Shown piece after piece: positions 41,854-51,454 of a DNA stretch of 64,000 nucleotides. The DNA is from JASBZA01 sp964392065 (lineage in GTDB: Bacteria; Bacillota; Clostridia; Saccharofermentanales; Fastidiosipilaceae), in assembly GCA_964392065.1 (NCBI GenBank), contig CAYMOG010000002.1, positions 65,396 through 129,395 on the forward strand, in the 5' to 3' direction. Each line of letters begins with the position of its first letter. Position 1 is the first letter of the stretch. A program made the position numbers and the translations under genes. The notes below the pieces were generated by a model. That model was not told the origin of the DNA. It saw nothing but the letters and a program-made list of their open reading frames with translations, and did no database searches.

Positions 41854-43032
41854 TCAAAACGCTATTTGATTTTTAATACCTGCCTTCTCATCTGTATACT
41901 TACCATCTCCCCATCTCGCCATAAATTCTTCCTTAAAGGATAGGAAACGATTCTCAGTAATGGCGTTTTGTACTTCACCCATTAAATGAATTAAAAAATG
42001 CAGGTTATGATAACTACACAAGCGTAGACCAAGCATTTCATCTGCTTTAATCAAATGACGTAAATAAGCTCTGGTGAAATTCTTACAGGTGTAACAAGTG
42101 CAATCTTCCTCTATAGGGATATGTTGTTTAGAATACTTCCGATCTCTTACAATCAATCTCCCATGCTTGGTCCATACGGATCCATTTCGGCCAATTCTAG
42201 TAGGCATAACACAATCGAACATATCAACTCCATTGGCAATGGCTTCTAACATATAATCAGGAGTTCCTACTCCCATCAAATATCTAGGCTTATTCTCTGG
42301 CATGTATGGTACGGTTTCTTCTAGCATCTGATAATATAAATCTGCAGGCTCTCCAACGCTTAAGCCTCCAATACCATAACCGAGCAGATCAAATTGTGTG
42401 ATTTCGTCTATGCTTTTTCTACGAAGTTTAGGATACATGCCACCTTGAACAATGCCGAACAGAGCTTGTTGATCCGTATTTTGGAATGCTTTAATACAAC
42501 GTTCTAACCATCTTGTCGTACGATCCGAAGACCTCGCTGCATAGGACTCTTCAGCAGGATAAGGAATACATTCATCGAAAGCCATAATAATATCGGCTCC
42601 CAGGTCTTCTTGGATTTTCATCGATAATTCAGGCGTCAAAAATTGTTTCGAGCCATCAATATGGGATTTAAAGTGCACACCCTCTTCTACAATATCCTTG
42701 GGCGAAGATAAACTGAAAACTTGAAACCCTCCGGAATCTGTTAAGAGACCTTTGGGCCATTGCATAAATTTATGTAAGCCACCTGCTTCTCTAACCAGTT
42801 CAGAACCAGGTCTCATCCAGAGATGATAGGTATTGGATAAAATAACGCCAGCCCCCATTTCCTCTAATTCTCGTGGAGACATGCCCTTCACGGTTGCTTG
42901 CGTGCCTACTGGCATGAACATAGGTGTTTTGAAGCTCCCATGAGGTGTATGCAAGATTCCGAAACGGGCACCACTTTGTTTATCTTCATGTAATATTTCA
43001 TGCCAAACTACTGGTTTATTCGTCTCAATCAT
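41854..43032 (-). CDS. tgt: Queuine tRNA-ribosyltransferase
   Basis: Tgt exchanges guanine-34 in GUN-anticodon tRNAs for preQ1 during queuosine synthesis. The 392-residue protein has FMPVGTQATVKGMSPRELEEMGAGVILSNTYHLWMRPG, the active-site LLTDSGGFQVFSLS (catalytic Asp in DSGGF), GIVQGGMY, VGTPDYMLEAI, MFDCVMPTRIGRNG (second catalytic Asp), and the zinc site CTCYTCKNFTRAYLRHL with a late SYHN histidine. It directly follows queA (the stop and start join as TAAATG). Confidence 0.97.
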   Translation of the reverse strand: MIETNKPVVWHEILHEDKQSGARFGILHTPHGSFKTPMFMPVGTQATVKGMSPRELEEMGAGVILSNTYHLWMRPGSELVREAGGLHKFMQWPKGLLTDSGGFQVFSLSSPKDIVEEGVHFKSHIDGSKQFLTPELSMKIQEDLGADIIMAFDECIPYPAEESYAARSSDRTTRWLERCIKAFQNTDQQALFGIVQGGMYPKLRRKSIDEITQFDLLGYGIGGLSVGEPADLYYQMLEETVPYMPENKPRYLMGVGTPDYMLEAIANGVDMFDCVMPTRIGRNGSVWTKHGRLIVRDRKYSKQHIPIEEDCTCYTCKNFTRAYLRHLIKADEMLGLRLCSYHNLHFLIHLMGEVQNAITENRFLSFKEEFMARWGDGKYTDEKAGIKNQIAF

Positions 43033-44103
43033 TTAAATCTCCTTATTATTTGGTCTTTCTCCAAGAAATTCATGTTTTCCTTCAATAAACATCGCATCAC
43101 CGAAACTGAAAAAACGATATTTCTCCTGAACCGCTTCCTTATAGGCATCCATTATAGTTTCTTTTCCAGCCAAAGCCGAAACTAACATTAATAGAGTTGA
43201 CTCGGGTAAATGGAAATTCGTTAAGAGGCAATCCACAATTTTAAAAGTATAGGATGGGTAAATAAATATTTTCGTTTCTCCCTGACTGGGAAGAATTTCC
43301 AAATCCTTTACTTCCAAACTTTCTAAAACCCTACAACTTGTTGTTCCTACAGCGATAATACGTCCACCACGTTGTCGGGTTTGATTTAGAATCTGACAGG
43401 AAGATTCTGATATTTCATAATATTCACTGTGCATAGTATGGTCTAAGATATTGTCTTCCTTAACTGGGCGAAAAGTTCCTAGGCCCACATGAAGGGTTAC
43501 AAAAACTAAGTTTACACCCATTGCCTTTATTTCTGCCAAAAGTTCCTCAGTAAAATGTAAACCAGCAGTAGGTGCTGCTGCGGAACCGTCATGAACCGAA
43601 TATACGGTTTGATAGCGTTCAGGATCATCAAGTTTTTCTGTAATATATGGAGGCAAGGGGATCTCTCCTGCCCTGTCTAAAACATCCTCAAATACACCAG
43701 AATATATGAAACGCACGAGCCTCTTACCATCTTCAAGAATTTCAAGTATATCGGCAGACAGTTCTCCTGGAATAAATTCCACATGGGCTCCAGGTTTTAG
43801 TCTTCTTCCTGGTCTAACAATAACTTCCCAGTCCGTAAGGGTTCTTCTTTTTAATAGAAGAAACTCAACAGGATGTTCTAAACCTTCCCTGGTACCTAAT
43901 AGTCGAGCAGGAATAACTCGACTGTCGTTTAAAACTAAACAGTCTCCAGGATGAAGCAGAGACTTCACATCAAGAAACTGTTTATGTTCCAACTGTTTAC
44001 TATTGGCATTTATATACAACAGTCTGGAAGTATCACGCTTTTCTAGAGGTGTCTGAGCGATTAAATCTTCCGGTAAATCATAGTAAAAATCTTTCTTATT
44101 CAT
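43033..44103 (-). CDS. queA: S-adenosylmethionine:tRNA ribosyltransferase-isomerase
   Basis: QueA transfers the ribosyl group of SAM to preQ1 in tRNA, giving epoxyqueuosine. The 356-residue protein starts MNKKDFYYDLPEDLIAQTPLEKRDTSRLL and has CLVLNDSRVIPARLLG, HDGSAAAPTAGLHFTEEL, HVGLGTFRPV and LLTNFHLPESTLLML, all typical. The ATG has no visible ribosome binding site and lies only a few bases after the predicted transcription start, so the message may be leaderless. It is coupled to tgt and divergent from dapA. Confidence 0.97.
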   Translation of the reverse strand: MNKKDFYYDLPEDLIAQTPLEKRDTSRLLYINANSKQLEHKQFLDVKSLLHPGDCLVLNDSRVIPARLLGTREGLEHPVEFLLLKRRTLTDWEVIVRPGRRLKPGAHVEFIPGELSADILEILEDGKRLVRFIYSGVFEDVLDRAGEIPLPPYITEKLDDPERYQTVYSVHDGSAAAPTAGLHFTEELLAEIKAMGVNLVFVTLHVGLGTFRPVKEDNILDHTMHSEYYEISESSCQILNQTRQRGGRIIAVGTTSCRVLESLEVKDLEILPSQGETKIFIYPSYTFKIVDCLLTNFHLPESTLLMLVSALAGKETIMDAYKEAVQEKYRFFSFGDAMFIEGKHEFLGERPNNKEI

Positions 44104-44111
44104 AGCTAAGA

Positions 44112-44120
44112 ATTATACCA
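44112..44120 (-). promoter_or_regulatory. Extended -10 promoter of queA
   Basis: On the minus strand TGGTATAAT (TATAAT at 44112-44117, with TGG ahead) lies eight bases before the queA ATG. A partial -35 (TTGTAT) stands 15 bases further upstream. The predicted start is at about 44103-44106. Confidence 0.6.
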
Positions 44121-44189
44121 CGCTTAAAGGATATACAAGTAATCAATCTTAAAAGATGCTAGAATATATAAAAAAGTAAGGAGAAGTCT

Positions 44190-45089
44190 ATGTTAGAAAA
44201 AGGCCTGTTCAAAGGTGCAGCAACTGCCCTTGTTACTCCTTTCCACGAGGATTTCACTGTAAATTATAATAAACTAGAAGAATTAGTAGATTGGCAAATT
44301 AATCAAGGTATTGATGCTTTGGTAATTAGTGGGACCACTGGAGAAGCATCCACTTTACCGGACCCAGAACATATAGAAGTTGTTCGAGTCGCCGTAAAAA
44401 CCGCTTCTGGTCGCGTTCCTATCATTGCGGGAGCAGGTTCAAATGATACAGAACATGCGAAGGCTTTGGCCAAATCTTTAACTTCAGCAGGCGCTGATGC
44501 GCTTCTTTGTGTTAGCCCTTATTATAATAAAACGAATCAAGATGGTTTAATTAAACATTTTGAAGCTTCTGCTTATGCCTCTGATTTACCTATTATTCTT
44601 TATAATGTTCCGTCAAGAACTAGTATGAATATTAATCCGGAAACCTATTATGCACTAGCAAAAGTTGAAAATATTCTGGCTATCAAGGAATGTAATATCC
44701 AACAAGTTCCACTAACACGCGCTATGTGTGGAGAATCTTATGTCCATTACTCGGGAGAAGATGGCATGGTACTGCCTGTTCTCTCTCTAGGGGGTCAAGG
44801 GGTCATTTCGGTCACTTCGAATATTTTGCCCAAAGACTTCACACAATTATGCCACCTATGGTTTGATGAAAAAGTAAATGAGGCACAAGACATACAAATT
44901 CAACTCAGTAGACTAATACATGTTCTTTTCTCCGATGTCTCTCCTATTCCCATTAAAGTCGCTATGAATGAATTGGGTTTCGCTGTAGGTCCTTGCAGGA
45001 GACCATTGGGAGAAATAAGTGAAGCTTTGGCCGAAGATATACGTGAAGTGTTACGTACCATGCATATTTCAGCATACCAAGGAGAATAA
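44190..45089 (+). CDS. dapA: 4-hydroxy-tetrahydrodipicolinate synthase
   Basis: DapA condenses pyruvate and aspartate semialdehyde, the first step specific to lysine and diaminopimelate (cell wall). The 299-residue TIM barrel shows ATALVTPFHEDFTVN, VISGTTGEASTL (phosphate-like and proton relay), CVSPYYNKTNQDGL, LYNVPSRTSMNI with the relay tyrosine, and the Schiff-base lysine in LAIKECN. AAGGAG precedes the ATG. It is followed after three bases by dapB. No lysine riboswitch fits in the 86-base upstream gap. Confidence 0.96.
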   Translation: MLEKGLFKGAATALVTPFHEDFTVNYNKLEELVDWQINQGIDALVISGTTGEASTLPDPEHIEVVRVAVKTASGRVPIIAGAGSNDTEHAKALAKSLTSAGADALLCVSPYYNKTNQDGLIKHFEASAYASDLPIILYNVPSRTSMNINPETYYALAKVENILAIKECNIQQVPLTRAMCGESYVHYSGEDGMVLPVLSLGGQGVISVTSNILPKDFTQLCHLWFDEKVNEAQDIQIQLSRLIHVLFSDVSPIPIKVAMNELGFAVGPCRRPLGEISEALAEDIREVLRTMHISAYQGE

Positions 45090-45092
45090 GGA

Positions 45093-45779
45093 ATGAAGGT
45101 TTTATTAGTTGGCGCTACAGGGCGCATGGGACAGGAAATTTCTTCCATGGTTACAAATCTTAACGACGTTCAGATTGTTGCCGGAATAGGTCATGGAATA
45201 AGTAAGTTCGATTTTCCTATTTATACTGAGCTTCCAGATGTTCTAGAGTCTTATGAATGTATTATAGATTTTTCTAGTGAAGAGGTCTTCCCTAGTTTAT
45301 ATGAATTTTTATTAGAAAATCCTTGTCCTGCTGTATTGTGTAGTACTAATTACAGTGAAGAGCAAGAAGCCTTAGTAGAAAACTTAGCGACTATTATACC
45401 CATTTTTCGCTCAGCCAATATGTCTATTGGTGTCTACGTACTAGGAGAGGCGATAAGGCTAGCTAGCCAAGCGTTAGGTAGTCGCTTCGATGTTTCAATT
45501 ATAGAAAAACATCATCGCTATAAAAAAGATAATCCATCGGGTACGGCTCTTAGTCTCGAGAAGATAATCTCCAGTCAAGCACCTGTTTCTATCCACGGTA
45601 TTCGTGGAGGTGGTATCGCTGGAGATCATGAAGTTTTATTTATGTCGGATGAAGAGGTGTTAAGCTTTTCCCATCATGCCGAAAATCGTAGTGTTTTTGC
45701 AAAAGGTGCGATAGAAGCAGCTAAATTTTTGCTTAAACAAAAACCAGGTTACTATACTATGAAACATCTAGTGAAGTAG
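45093..45779 (+). CDS. dapB: 4-hydroxy-tetrahydrodipicolinate reductase
   Basis: DapB reduces the DapA product with NAD(P)H. The 228-residue protein is at the short end for the family but has the N-terminal Rossmann motif VLLVGATGRMGQEI, SANMSIGVYVL, the signature EKHHRYKKDNPSGTAL with the catalytic His pair and Lys, and the C-terminal substrate domain (IHGIRGGGIAGDHEV). The last 12 bases overlap the end of the convergent DUF624 gene, so no space is left for a terminator between them. Confidence 0.95.
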   Translation: MKVLLVGATGRMGQEISSMVTNLNDVQIVAGIGHGISKFDFPIYTELPDVLESYECIIDFSSEEVFPSLYEFLLENPCPAVLCSTNYSEEQEALVENLATIIPIFRSANMSIGVYVLGEAIRLASQALGSRFDVSIIEKHHRYKKDNPSGTALSLEKIISSQAPVSIHGIRGGGIAGDHEVLFMSDEEVLSFSHHAENRSVFAKGAIEAAKFLLKQKPGYYTMKHLVK

Positions 45780-46748
45780 ATCTTCTTCTACGTCTTCAAC
45801 GTCTTCACGATAAGGGTATAAGCCTTCGTCTTTTTCTTCAGGAGGCATCATATACTTCTGAATCTGTCGATTCGCTTGGAAGTTACTCAGATACAGATTA
45901 AAACCAAATAATATGAAAAAATACAACAAGAAAATAACAAAACTCGCAAGACCATTAGGTATTAGCCATATAGTAATAATGGGCAGTATCGTAAGTAAAA
46001 TAACTTGAATGGCTAATACTAGTAAGTTTGAAGGTAGCTTCATAAAACTAAGTAAAAAAGCATTTCTATAAATATGTTTCAAGGGCAAATCAAAGGTAAT
46101 CATAATCTGATATATATACATTTGCATCATCATAAAAAACACGGTCAAGACAAGGATAACACCTTGTAAAATGGACTTCATAATGGATGGGATCATGACT
46201 CGAGTATAATATAAGATTGCAATACCAATAATAATTGCTACTAAAGCAGTAAGTAAAGAATGTAGTAGACTCTGTTTCAAATTTTGCTTCGCATTTTCTT
46301 TGAAATCTAACCAAGTAAAAGCAGGCTCTCTTCTGGAAATATTTCTAAATAGATAGGTAACGCCAGCATGGACTGGTCCAACAGTAAAGACTTGTAAACC
46401 TACGAAACTTGCAGTAAGTACTAACATCGTTGAAACAAATAAATGAGAAGCAAAAGCTTCCGCAGTAATACCTTCAACTAGAGATTCACTTAACGATTTT
46501 ACAACGGCTAAGATTGATGGGTAAGAAAAAGCAGGAAGTATATTAGGGAATAACCAGTTCACTACTAGAAAAGAAACAATCAAAGCCGGTATACTAAGAA
46601 TGAACACAAGCATATTAATCTGTATAATTCTCCAGAACTTCGTTCCTAGAATCGAAAAAAACTCACCTATCGCACTCTTCTGCGGCTCATCAGGATCTAC
46701 TCCAGGTCCTTCTTTTGTATAATCAAATAAACCAAATATTCCAGCCAT
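45768..46748 (-). CDS. DUF624 (YesL-like) membrane protein
   Basis: This 326-residue membrane protein has about five or six hydrophobic helices (near 40-65, 115-140, 165-195, 200-225, 235-285) and begins GIFGLFDYTKEGPGV, a form common to YesL/DUF624 proteins. The middle segment VGPVHAGVTYLFRNISRREPAF is typical of the family. YesL homologues often neighbour carbohydrate-uptake genes, but here it follows trmFO by 48 bases. A charged acidic tail (last 25 residues) overlaps the convergent dapB gene. Function unknown. Confidence 0.83.
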   Translation of the reverse strand: MAGIFGLFDYTKEGPGVDPDEPQKSAIGEFFSILGTKFWRIIQINMLVFILSIPALIVSFLVVNWLFPNILPAFSYPSILAVVKSLSESLVEGITAEAFASHLFVSTMLVLTASFVGLQVFTVGPVHAGVTYLFRNISRREPAFTWLDFKENAKQNLKQSLLHSLLTALVAIIIGIAILYYTRVMIPSIMKSILQGVILVLTVFFMMMQMYIYQIMITFDLPLKHIYRNAFLLSFMKLPSNLLVLAIQVILLTILPIITIWLIPNGLASFVIFLLYFFILFGFNLYLSNFQANRQIQKYMMPPEEKDEGLYPYREDVEDVEEDLLH

Positions 46749-46796
46749 AATCTCTCCCTATACTCTATATATACTATTTCTCAAATGTGCTTATTA

Positions 46797-48122
46797 TTAT
46801 ATAACACTCAAAGGGTTTTCTTCTAAGAATTTCTCAAGTGCTTGTATTGACCGATTACGATAATACGTACCGCGTTCTTGTTTCTTGCGAATCTTCTTCT
46901 CTGTACGTGGTAATAAGCCGAAGTTTGCATTCATAGGTTGAAAATCTTGGCTAGTCTCATTACTAACGTACCGTTGTAATTGTCCATTTATTGTATATTC
47001 AGGTAAAACAAAACTGGCTTCTTTTCCTTGATTATATAAATAGGCATTAATTGCTGCTAAGTATCCGGACCCAATCGCACAAACATAGCCTTCTAAGCCT
47101 GTAATTTGACCTGCAAAAAAATATTTAGGATTCGATTTTAACTGAAAACCACTTGTGAGCTCCTGATCGGAAGCAATGAAGCTATTTCTATGCATGACAC
47201 CATATCGTAGAAACTCTGCATTCTCTAAACCTGGTATCAAAGAGAAAACTCTTCTTTGTTCAGGGAATTTCAACCGTGTCTGAAATCCAACGAGATTAAA
47301 CATTTTGCCATCTTCGTCTTCTTGTCGTAATTGCACGACGGCATAAGGTTGTTCATTAGAATGAGGGTTTTCAAGACCTACAGGTTTCATAGGTCCGAAT
47401 CGTAAGGTATCTTGTCCTCGTTTTGCCATGATTTCTATGGGCATACAACCTTCAAAAATATTATCGTTATCGAAATCCTTGATCTCAGCAAGTTCAGCCG
47501 TTATAAGAGCGTTATAGAATGCAGTATACTGCTCTTCATTCATCGGACAATTGATGTAATCAGCCGATCCTTTATCATAACGGGACTTTCGATAGGCAAT
47601 ATCCATATTTAGGCTCTCAGCCGATACAATAGGTGCTGCGGCGTCGAAGAAATATAAACTCTCTGAAGAAAGAATATTTTCTATTGCATGGTATAACCCT
47701 CCATGGGTAAGCGGCCCTGAAGCAATAATTGTAACGCAATCATCATCAGGCAATGCTTCAAGTTCTTCCGATCGAAACTCTATATGAGGATGCGCTAGGA
47801 TTTTTTCCGTTACTTTACGACTAAATGCATCTCTATCTACAGCAAGGGCATTACCTGCAGGAACCTGTGTGTCTTCTGCAATTTCTAATAATGCTGAACC
47901 TAATTTCTTAAGTTCTAATTTTTGTAAACCTGTCGCAGAGTGCTCCTGAAGACTTTTAAACGAATTACTACAGACCAATTCAGCAAAATTATTATTACTA
48001 TGGGCTGGTGTGAAGCTATGAGGTTTCATATCAATTAAAACGACTTCTTGCCCTAGATTGGCCAAAGTCAAAGCAGCTTCAGAGCCTGCTAAACCTGCAC
48101 CAATAATTCTTATCTTCTTCAA
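46797..48122 (-). CDS. trmFO: Methylenetetrahydrofolate-tRNA-(uracil(54)-C5)-methyltransferase
   Basis: TrmFO makes m5U54 in tRNA using a folate donor and FADH2, the Gram-positive alternative to SAM-dependent TrmA. The 441-residue protein starts with a FAD-binding motif, IRIIGAGLAGSEAALTLANLG, and has the GidA-like NNFAELVCSNSF, YINCPMNEEQY, FEGCMPIEIMAKRG, MKPVGL and FAGQITGLEGYVCAIGSGYLAAI blocks. It follows topA by 18 bases in the usual dprA-topA-trmFO order. Confidence 0.96.
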   Translation of the reverse strand: MKKIRIIGAGLAGSEAALTLANLGQEVVLIDMKPHSFTPAHSNNNFAELVCSNSFKSLQEHSATGLQKLELKKLGSALLEIAEDTQVPAGNALAVDRDAFSRKVTEKILAHPHIEFRSEELEALPDDDCVTIIASGPLTHGGLYHAIENILSSESLYFFDAAAPIVSAESLNMDIAYRKSRYDKGSADYINCPMNEEQYTAFYNALITAELAEIKDFDNDNIFEGCMPIEIMAKRGQDTLRFGPMKPVGLENPHSNEQPYAVVQLRQEDEDGKMFNLVGFQTRLKFPEQRRVFSLIPGLENAEFLRYGVMHRNSFIASDQELTSGFQLKSNPKYFFAGQITGLEGYVCAIGSGYLAAINAYLYNQGKEASFVLPEYTINGQLQRYVSNETSQDFQPMNANFGLLPRTEKKIRKKQERGTYYRNRSIQALEKFLEENPLSVI

Positions 48123-48140
48123 TTTACTTCTCCTATCCTC

Positions 48141-50279
48141 TTACTCATTGGATTTTTTACGTGTCTTAGGGCCTTTTGTTTGCGCTGTACGTTTATTCGT
48201 AGCACACTCCGGATTAGAACATGCCTTATAGGATTTCCCTCTAGCTACTTTCATCACCATATAGGCGCCACAAACATTGCAGTTTTCACCATCTATAGGT
48301 AAGTTCCAAGAAATAAAATCACATTCAGGATCACTACCCAATTTATCACATGTGAAGAAGTAGCGATTGCGTTTAGATTTACGTTTGACGACATTAGATG
48401 AACATTTAGGGCAGTGGGCATCTGTAGGTTCAGCGTAAGATTCTGTATAATCACAATCTGGGAAACGATTACATGCAATAAACTTCCCAAATCGTCCCTG
48501 TTTCAAAAATAGTTTTCCTTCTTGGCACTTGGGACAAGCACGATTCAAATCTTGTTCTGGTAGTTCTACTTTATCAATAGCATCATCGGCTTTTTCAACG
48601 GCTTCATGGAATTCTGGGTAAAAGCCTTCTAGAACTTCAACCCAATTTTTTGTGCCATCTTCTACTTTATCCAATTCATCTTCCATTTCTGCTGTAAATT
48701 TTTTATTTACAATACTATCAAAATTATGCTCTAACATTTCCGTCACTAAGGTCCCTAACTCCGTAGGTTTTAGAGACTTATTATCTTTTTCAGCATAGTT
48801 TCTATCGAGTATCGTGGAGATTGTTGGAGCATAAGTAGACGGACGACCGATTCCTTCTTCTTCTAAAGCTTTAATTAAAGACGCTTCTGTATAGCGTGCT
48901 GGTGGCAATGTAAATTTTTGCTCCTTTTCAAGTTTTTGAAAAAACAGCTTCTGTCCTTCTTCTAATTCTGGTAATAATTCTTTATTCGCATTACTCACCA
49001 TATCATCATACAATTTTAAATAACCAGGGAATTGGATAGTCTCTCCATTTATACGGAAAATATGGGCATTATTTACTACATCTAACGTTACGGTATCTAT
49101 ATCTGCAGGAGCCATCTGAGAGGCTAAGAATCGCTTCCAGATTAAATCATATAATTTAAACTGTTCATCACTTAGTGTATGCCTAACCTCCTCTGGAGAT
49201 AAATTAAAATGGGCAGGTCTAATTGCCTCATGAGCGTCTTGAGAGGCATTCTTATTCTTAAATGTTCTCGGTTGACTAGGTAAGTAGTTTTTACCAAAGC
49301 TCTTTGTAATGAGATTTCTTGCCTCTTCTATAGCATCGTCTGAAATACGCACTGAATCCGTTCGGATATAGGTAACTAGAGCAACTTGACCTTGACCTTG
49401 TATACTCACTCCTTCATATAGTTGTTGAGCTACGCGCATGGTTCTGCGAGAAGTAAACCCCAATCTTCTCGATGCATCTTGTTGTAAGGTACTGGTAGTA
49501 TAGGGTGCTTGCGGGTTTTTCTTCCTCTTACCCTTTTTAACACGATCAACGCTATAATTTTCTTCATCAAGATCTTTATCTAACGCATCGGCTTCTTCCT
49601 TGCTTTTAATCTCAACTTTTTTTACCTTATCTCCGTTCTTCTCACCTTGATAACGTACACGGAAATTCTCAGCCTCTACATGATCTTTTAGAAAAGCATA
49701 GATATTCCAGTACTCTTCTGGAATAAACGCATTGATTTCTCGTTCTCTTTCTACAAGCATCCTCGTTGCAACTGATTGGACTCGCCCAGCTGAGAGACCT
49801 TTGCGGATTTTTTTCCAAAGCAAAGGACTTAGTTCATAACCTACCAAGCGATCAAGAATTCGGCGGGCTTGTTGTGAATTCACGAGGTCCATATCAATAG
49901 GTCTAGGAGACTCCATAGCTTTCTTAACTGCTTTGGGAGTAATTTCATTAAAGGTAACTCGACAATTACTCTCTGCATCAATTTTTAATAGGGTAGCCAA
50001 ATGCCAAGCTATTGCTTCACCTTCTCGATCAGGGTCCGTTGCAAGATAAATATTTTCAGAATCTTGTGCTAGCGCCTTTAATTCTTTAATAACTTTATGT
50101 TTTCCCCGCATATTAATATAACGAGGTTTGAAATTATCCTTTACATCTACGCCAATCGTTGACGATGGGAGATCTCTGATGTGCCCAACAGAAGCTGTGA
50201 TTTTATAGTCTTTACCTAAATATTGCCCTATAGTTTTTGCTTTTGCTGGAGACTCTACGATTACTAAATTCTTACTCAT
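48141..50279 (-). CDS. topA: DNA topoisomerase I
   Basis: This 712-residue type IA enzyme relaxes negative supercoils. The TOPRIM domain holds E9 and D82-x-D84-x-E86 (TDPDREGEAIAWH). The catalytic tyrosine is Y304 in LVTYIRTDSVRIS. The C-terminus carries three zinc-ribbon units: CPKCQEGK...CDYTES, CPKCSSN...CDFIS and CNVCGAY...CAT, the last followed by a basic end. It follows dprA by 54 bases, with trmFO next. Confidence 0.97.
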   Translation of the reverse strand: MSKNLVIVESPAKAKTIGQYLGKDYKITASVGHIRDLPSSTIGVDVKDNFKPRYINMRGKHKVIKELKALAQDSENIYLATDPDREGEAIAWHLATLLKIDAESNCRVTFNEITPKAVKKAMESPRPIDMDLVNSQQARRILDRLVGYELSPLLWKKIRKGLSAGRVQSVATRMLVEREREINAFIPEEYWNIYAFLKDHVEAENFRVRYQGEKNGDKVKKVEIKSKEEADALDKDLDEENYSVDRVKKGKRKKNPQAPYTTSTLQQDASRRLGFTSRRTMRVAQQLYEGVSIQGQGQVALVTYIRTDSVRISDDAIEEARNLITKSFGKNYLPSQPRTFKNKNASQDAHEAIRPAHFNLSPEEVRHTLSDEQFKLYDLIWKRFLASQMAPADIDTVTLDVVNNAHIFRINGETIQFPGYLKLYDDMVSNANKELLPELEEGQKLFFQKLEKEQKFTLPPARYTEASLIKALEEEGIGRPSTYAPTISTILDRNYAEKDNKSLKPTELGTLVTEMLEHNFDSIVNKKFTAEMEDELDKVEDGTKNWVEVLEGFYPEFHEAVEKADDAIDKVELPEQDLNRACPKCQEGKLFLKQGRFGKFIACNRFPDCDYTESYAEPTDAHCPKCSSNVVKRKSKRNRYFFTCDKLGSDPECDFISWNLPIDGENCNVCGAYMVMKVARGKSYKACSNPECATNKRTAQTKGPKTRKKSNE

Positions 50280-50333
50280 ATGTTCTTGCCCCTTATTTTT
50301 GTCGCTTACAGTTTGCTATTATATACACAGTTA

Positions 50334-51443
50334 TTAGAATCTTGTCAAAGTTATTAGACCTTTTTCCCTTTTAATCATGCCTTTTGCTTCATATGGAATT
50401 AATCTTATCCTCAAATCTTTTACAGTGATTCTCAAAATTTTAGACAATTCATTTTCAGAATAAGGTGCTTTATGAAGGGTGGAAATTATAGGATCAAGAG
50501 ATGGATTCTTGGATAATCCCTTCCCTTCTATCCAATCAATTCCTAGTACATCTAGAATGTCATAAGCACCTAAAATTGGATAAGCCCCATCTCTGATGAG
50601 CCGATTACAACCGCTAGAGCTTTCTTCATAAATATTTCCAGGTAAAGCAAGGACATCTCGGCCTTGCTCTCCGGCTCGCTCGCTTGTTAATAAACTTCCA
50701 CTGGCCGCCTTGGCTTCTACGACCAAAGTGGCTTGAGATAGACCACTTATTATTCTATTTCTACTAGGAAAGAATTGTTTCCTAGGTTCCACACCTAGAG
50801 GAAATTCACTCATCAGAAGGCCAGTCTCACGAATTCTATTTTTAATAGCATTATGTTCTCTAGGGTAGCATAAATCGATTCCATGTGCTAAACAAGCTAT
50901 AGTATATCCATTATTATCAAGACAAGTTCTATGGGCTTCCGTATCACATCCTCTCGCCAAACCACTCACGATAACTACAGAGTAATCCATAAGCCTAGCA
51001 ATTTCTAAGTTAATAAACTTTTTACCATAAAAAGTCATCTTACGCGAACCCACAACACTTAGGAAATACGTGTATTCTTGCAATGCTTTAATCTGTCCTT
51101 GCATATAGAGTAATAACGGCTTATCTGCAGTTTGATTTAGTAAAAAAGGGTATTCTTTATCCAGAAATGAATAAATTTTAATATTGTCCTTTTCCATCTT
51201 TTCATTAAGTCGTTGAGCCCATAGATATATCTTGGGAAGTTCGGAATTAAGAAATGTAATTTTATTTTTTGTATGTTTGTCTAAGTCAAGCCTATTAAGA
51301 TAATCAAGTAATAACTCTGTACAGACCTCTATACTTGGATTTGAATATGCTAATTCTACGTTTTCGTCAATAATTTGATATAAGACTTTACGGCTCACCA
51401 AACCCTTATAGGACAGTAAGTTTAATAAAATTTTCCAAAGCAT
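50334..51443 (-). CDS. dprA: DNA processing protein DprA (Smf)
   Basis: DprA protects incoming single-stranded DNA and loads RecA on it during natural transformation. The 369-residue protein has an N-terminal helical part (about 1-80), the extended Rossmann domain (about 100-300) with SVVGSRKMTFYGKKFI, VIVSGLARGCDTEAHR, ACLAHGIDLCYPREH, FPSRNRIISGLS and VVEAKAASGSLLTSERA, and a C-terminal winged helix (about 310-369). It sits 11 bases after the comM-like gene, so two competence-linked genes are together; comEA/EC and comGA are not in this window. Confidence 0.95.
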   Translation of the reverse strand: MLWKILLNLLSYKGLVSRKVLYQIIDENVELAYSNPSIEVCTELLLDYLNRLDLDKHTKNKITFLNSELPKIYLWAQRLNEKMEKDNIKIYSFLDKEYPFLLNQTADKPLLLYMQGQIKALQEYTYFLSVVGSRKMTFYGKKFINLEIARLMDYSVVIVSGLARGCDTEAHRTCLDNNGYTIACLAHGIDLCYPREHNAIKNRIRETGLLMSEFPLGVEPRKQFFPSRNRIISGLSQATLVVEAKAASGSLLTSERAGEQGRDVLALPGNIYEESSSGCNRLIRDGAYPILGAYDILDVLGIDWIEGKGLSKNPSLDPIISTLHKAPYSENELSKILRITVKDLRIRLIPYEAKGMIKREKGLITLTRF

Positions 51444-51454
51444 AAGTTCACCTT

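Noticed and set aside
44104..44189. Lysine riboswitch or T-box ahead of dapA
   Set aside because: The gap to queA is only 86 bases and lacks any conserved riboswitch or T-box sequence.
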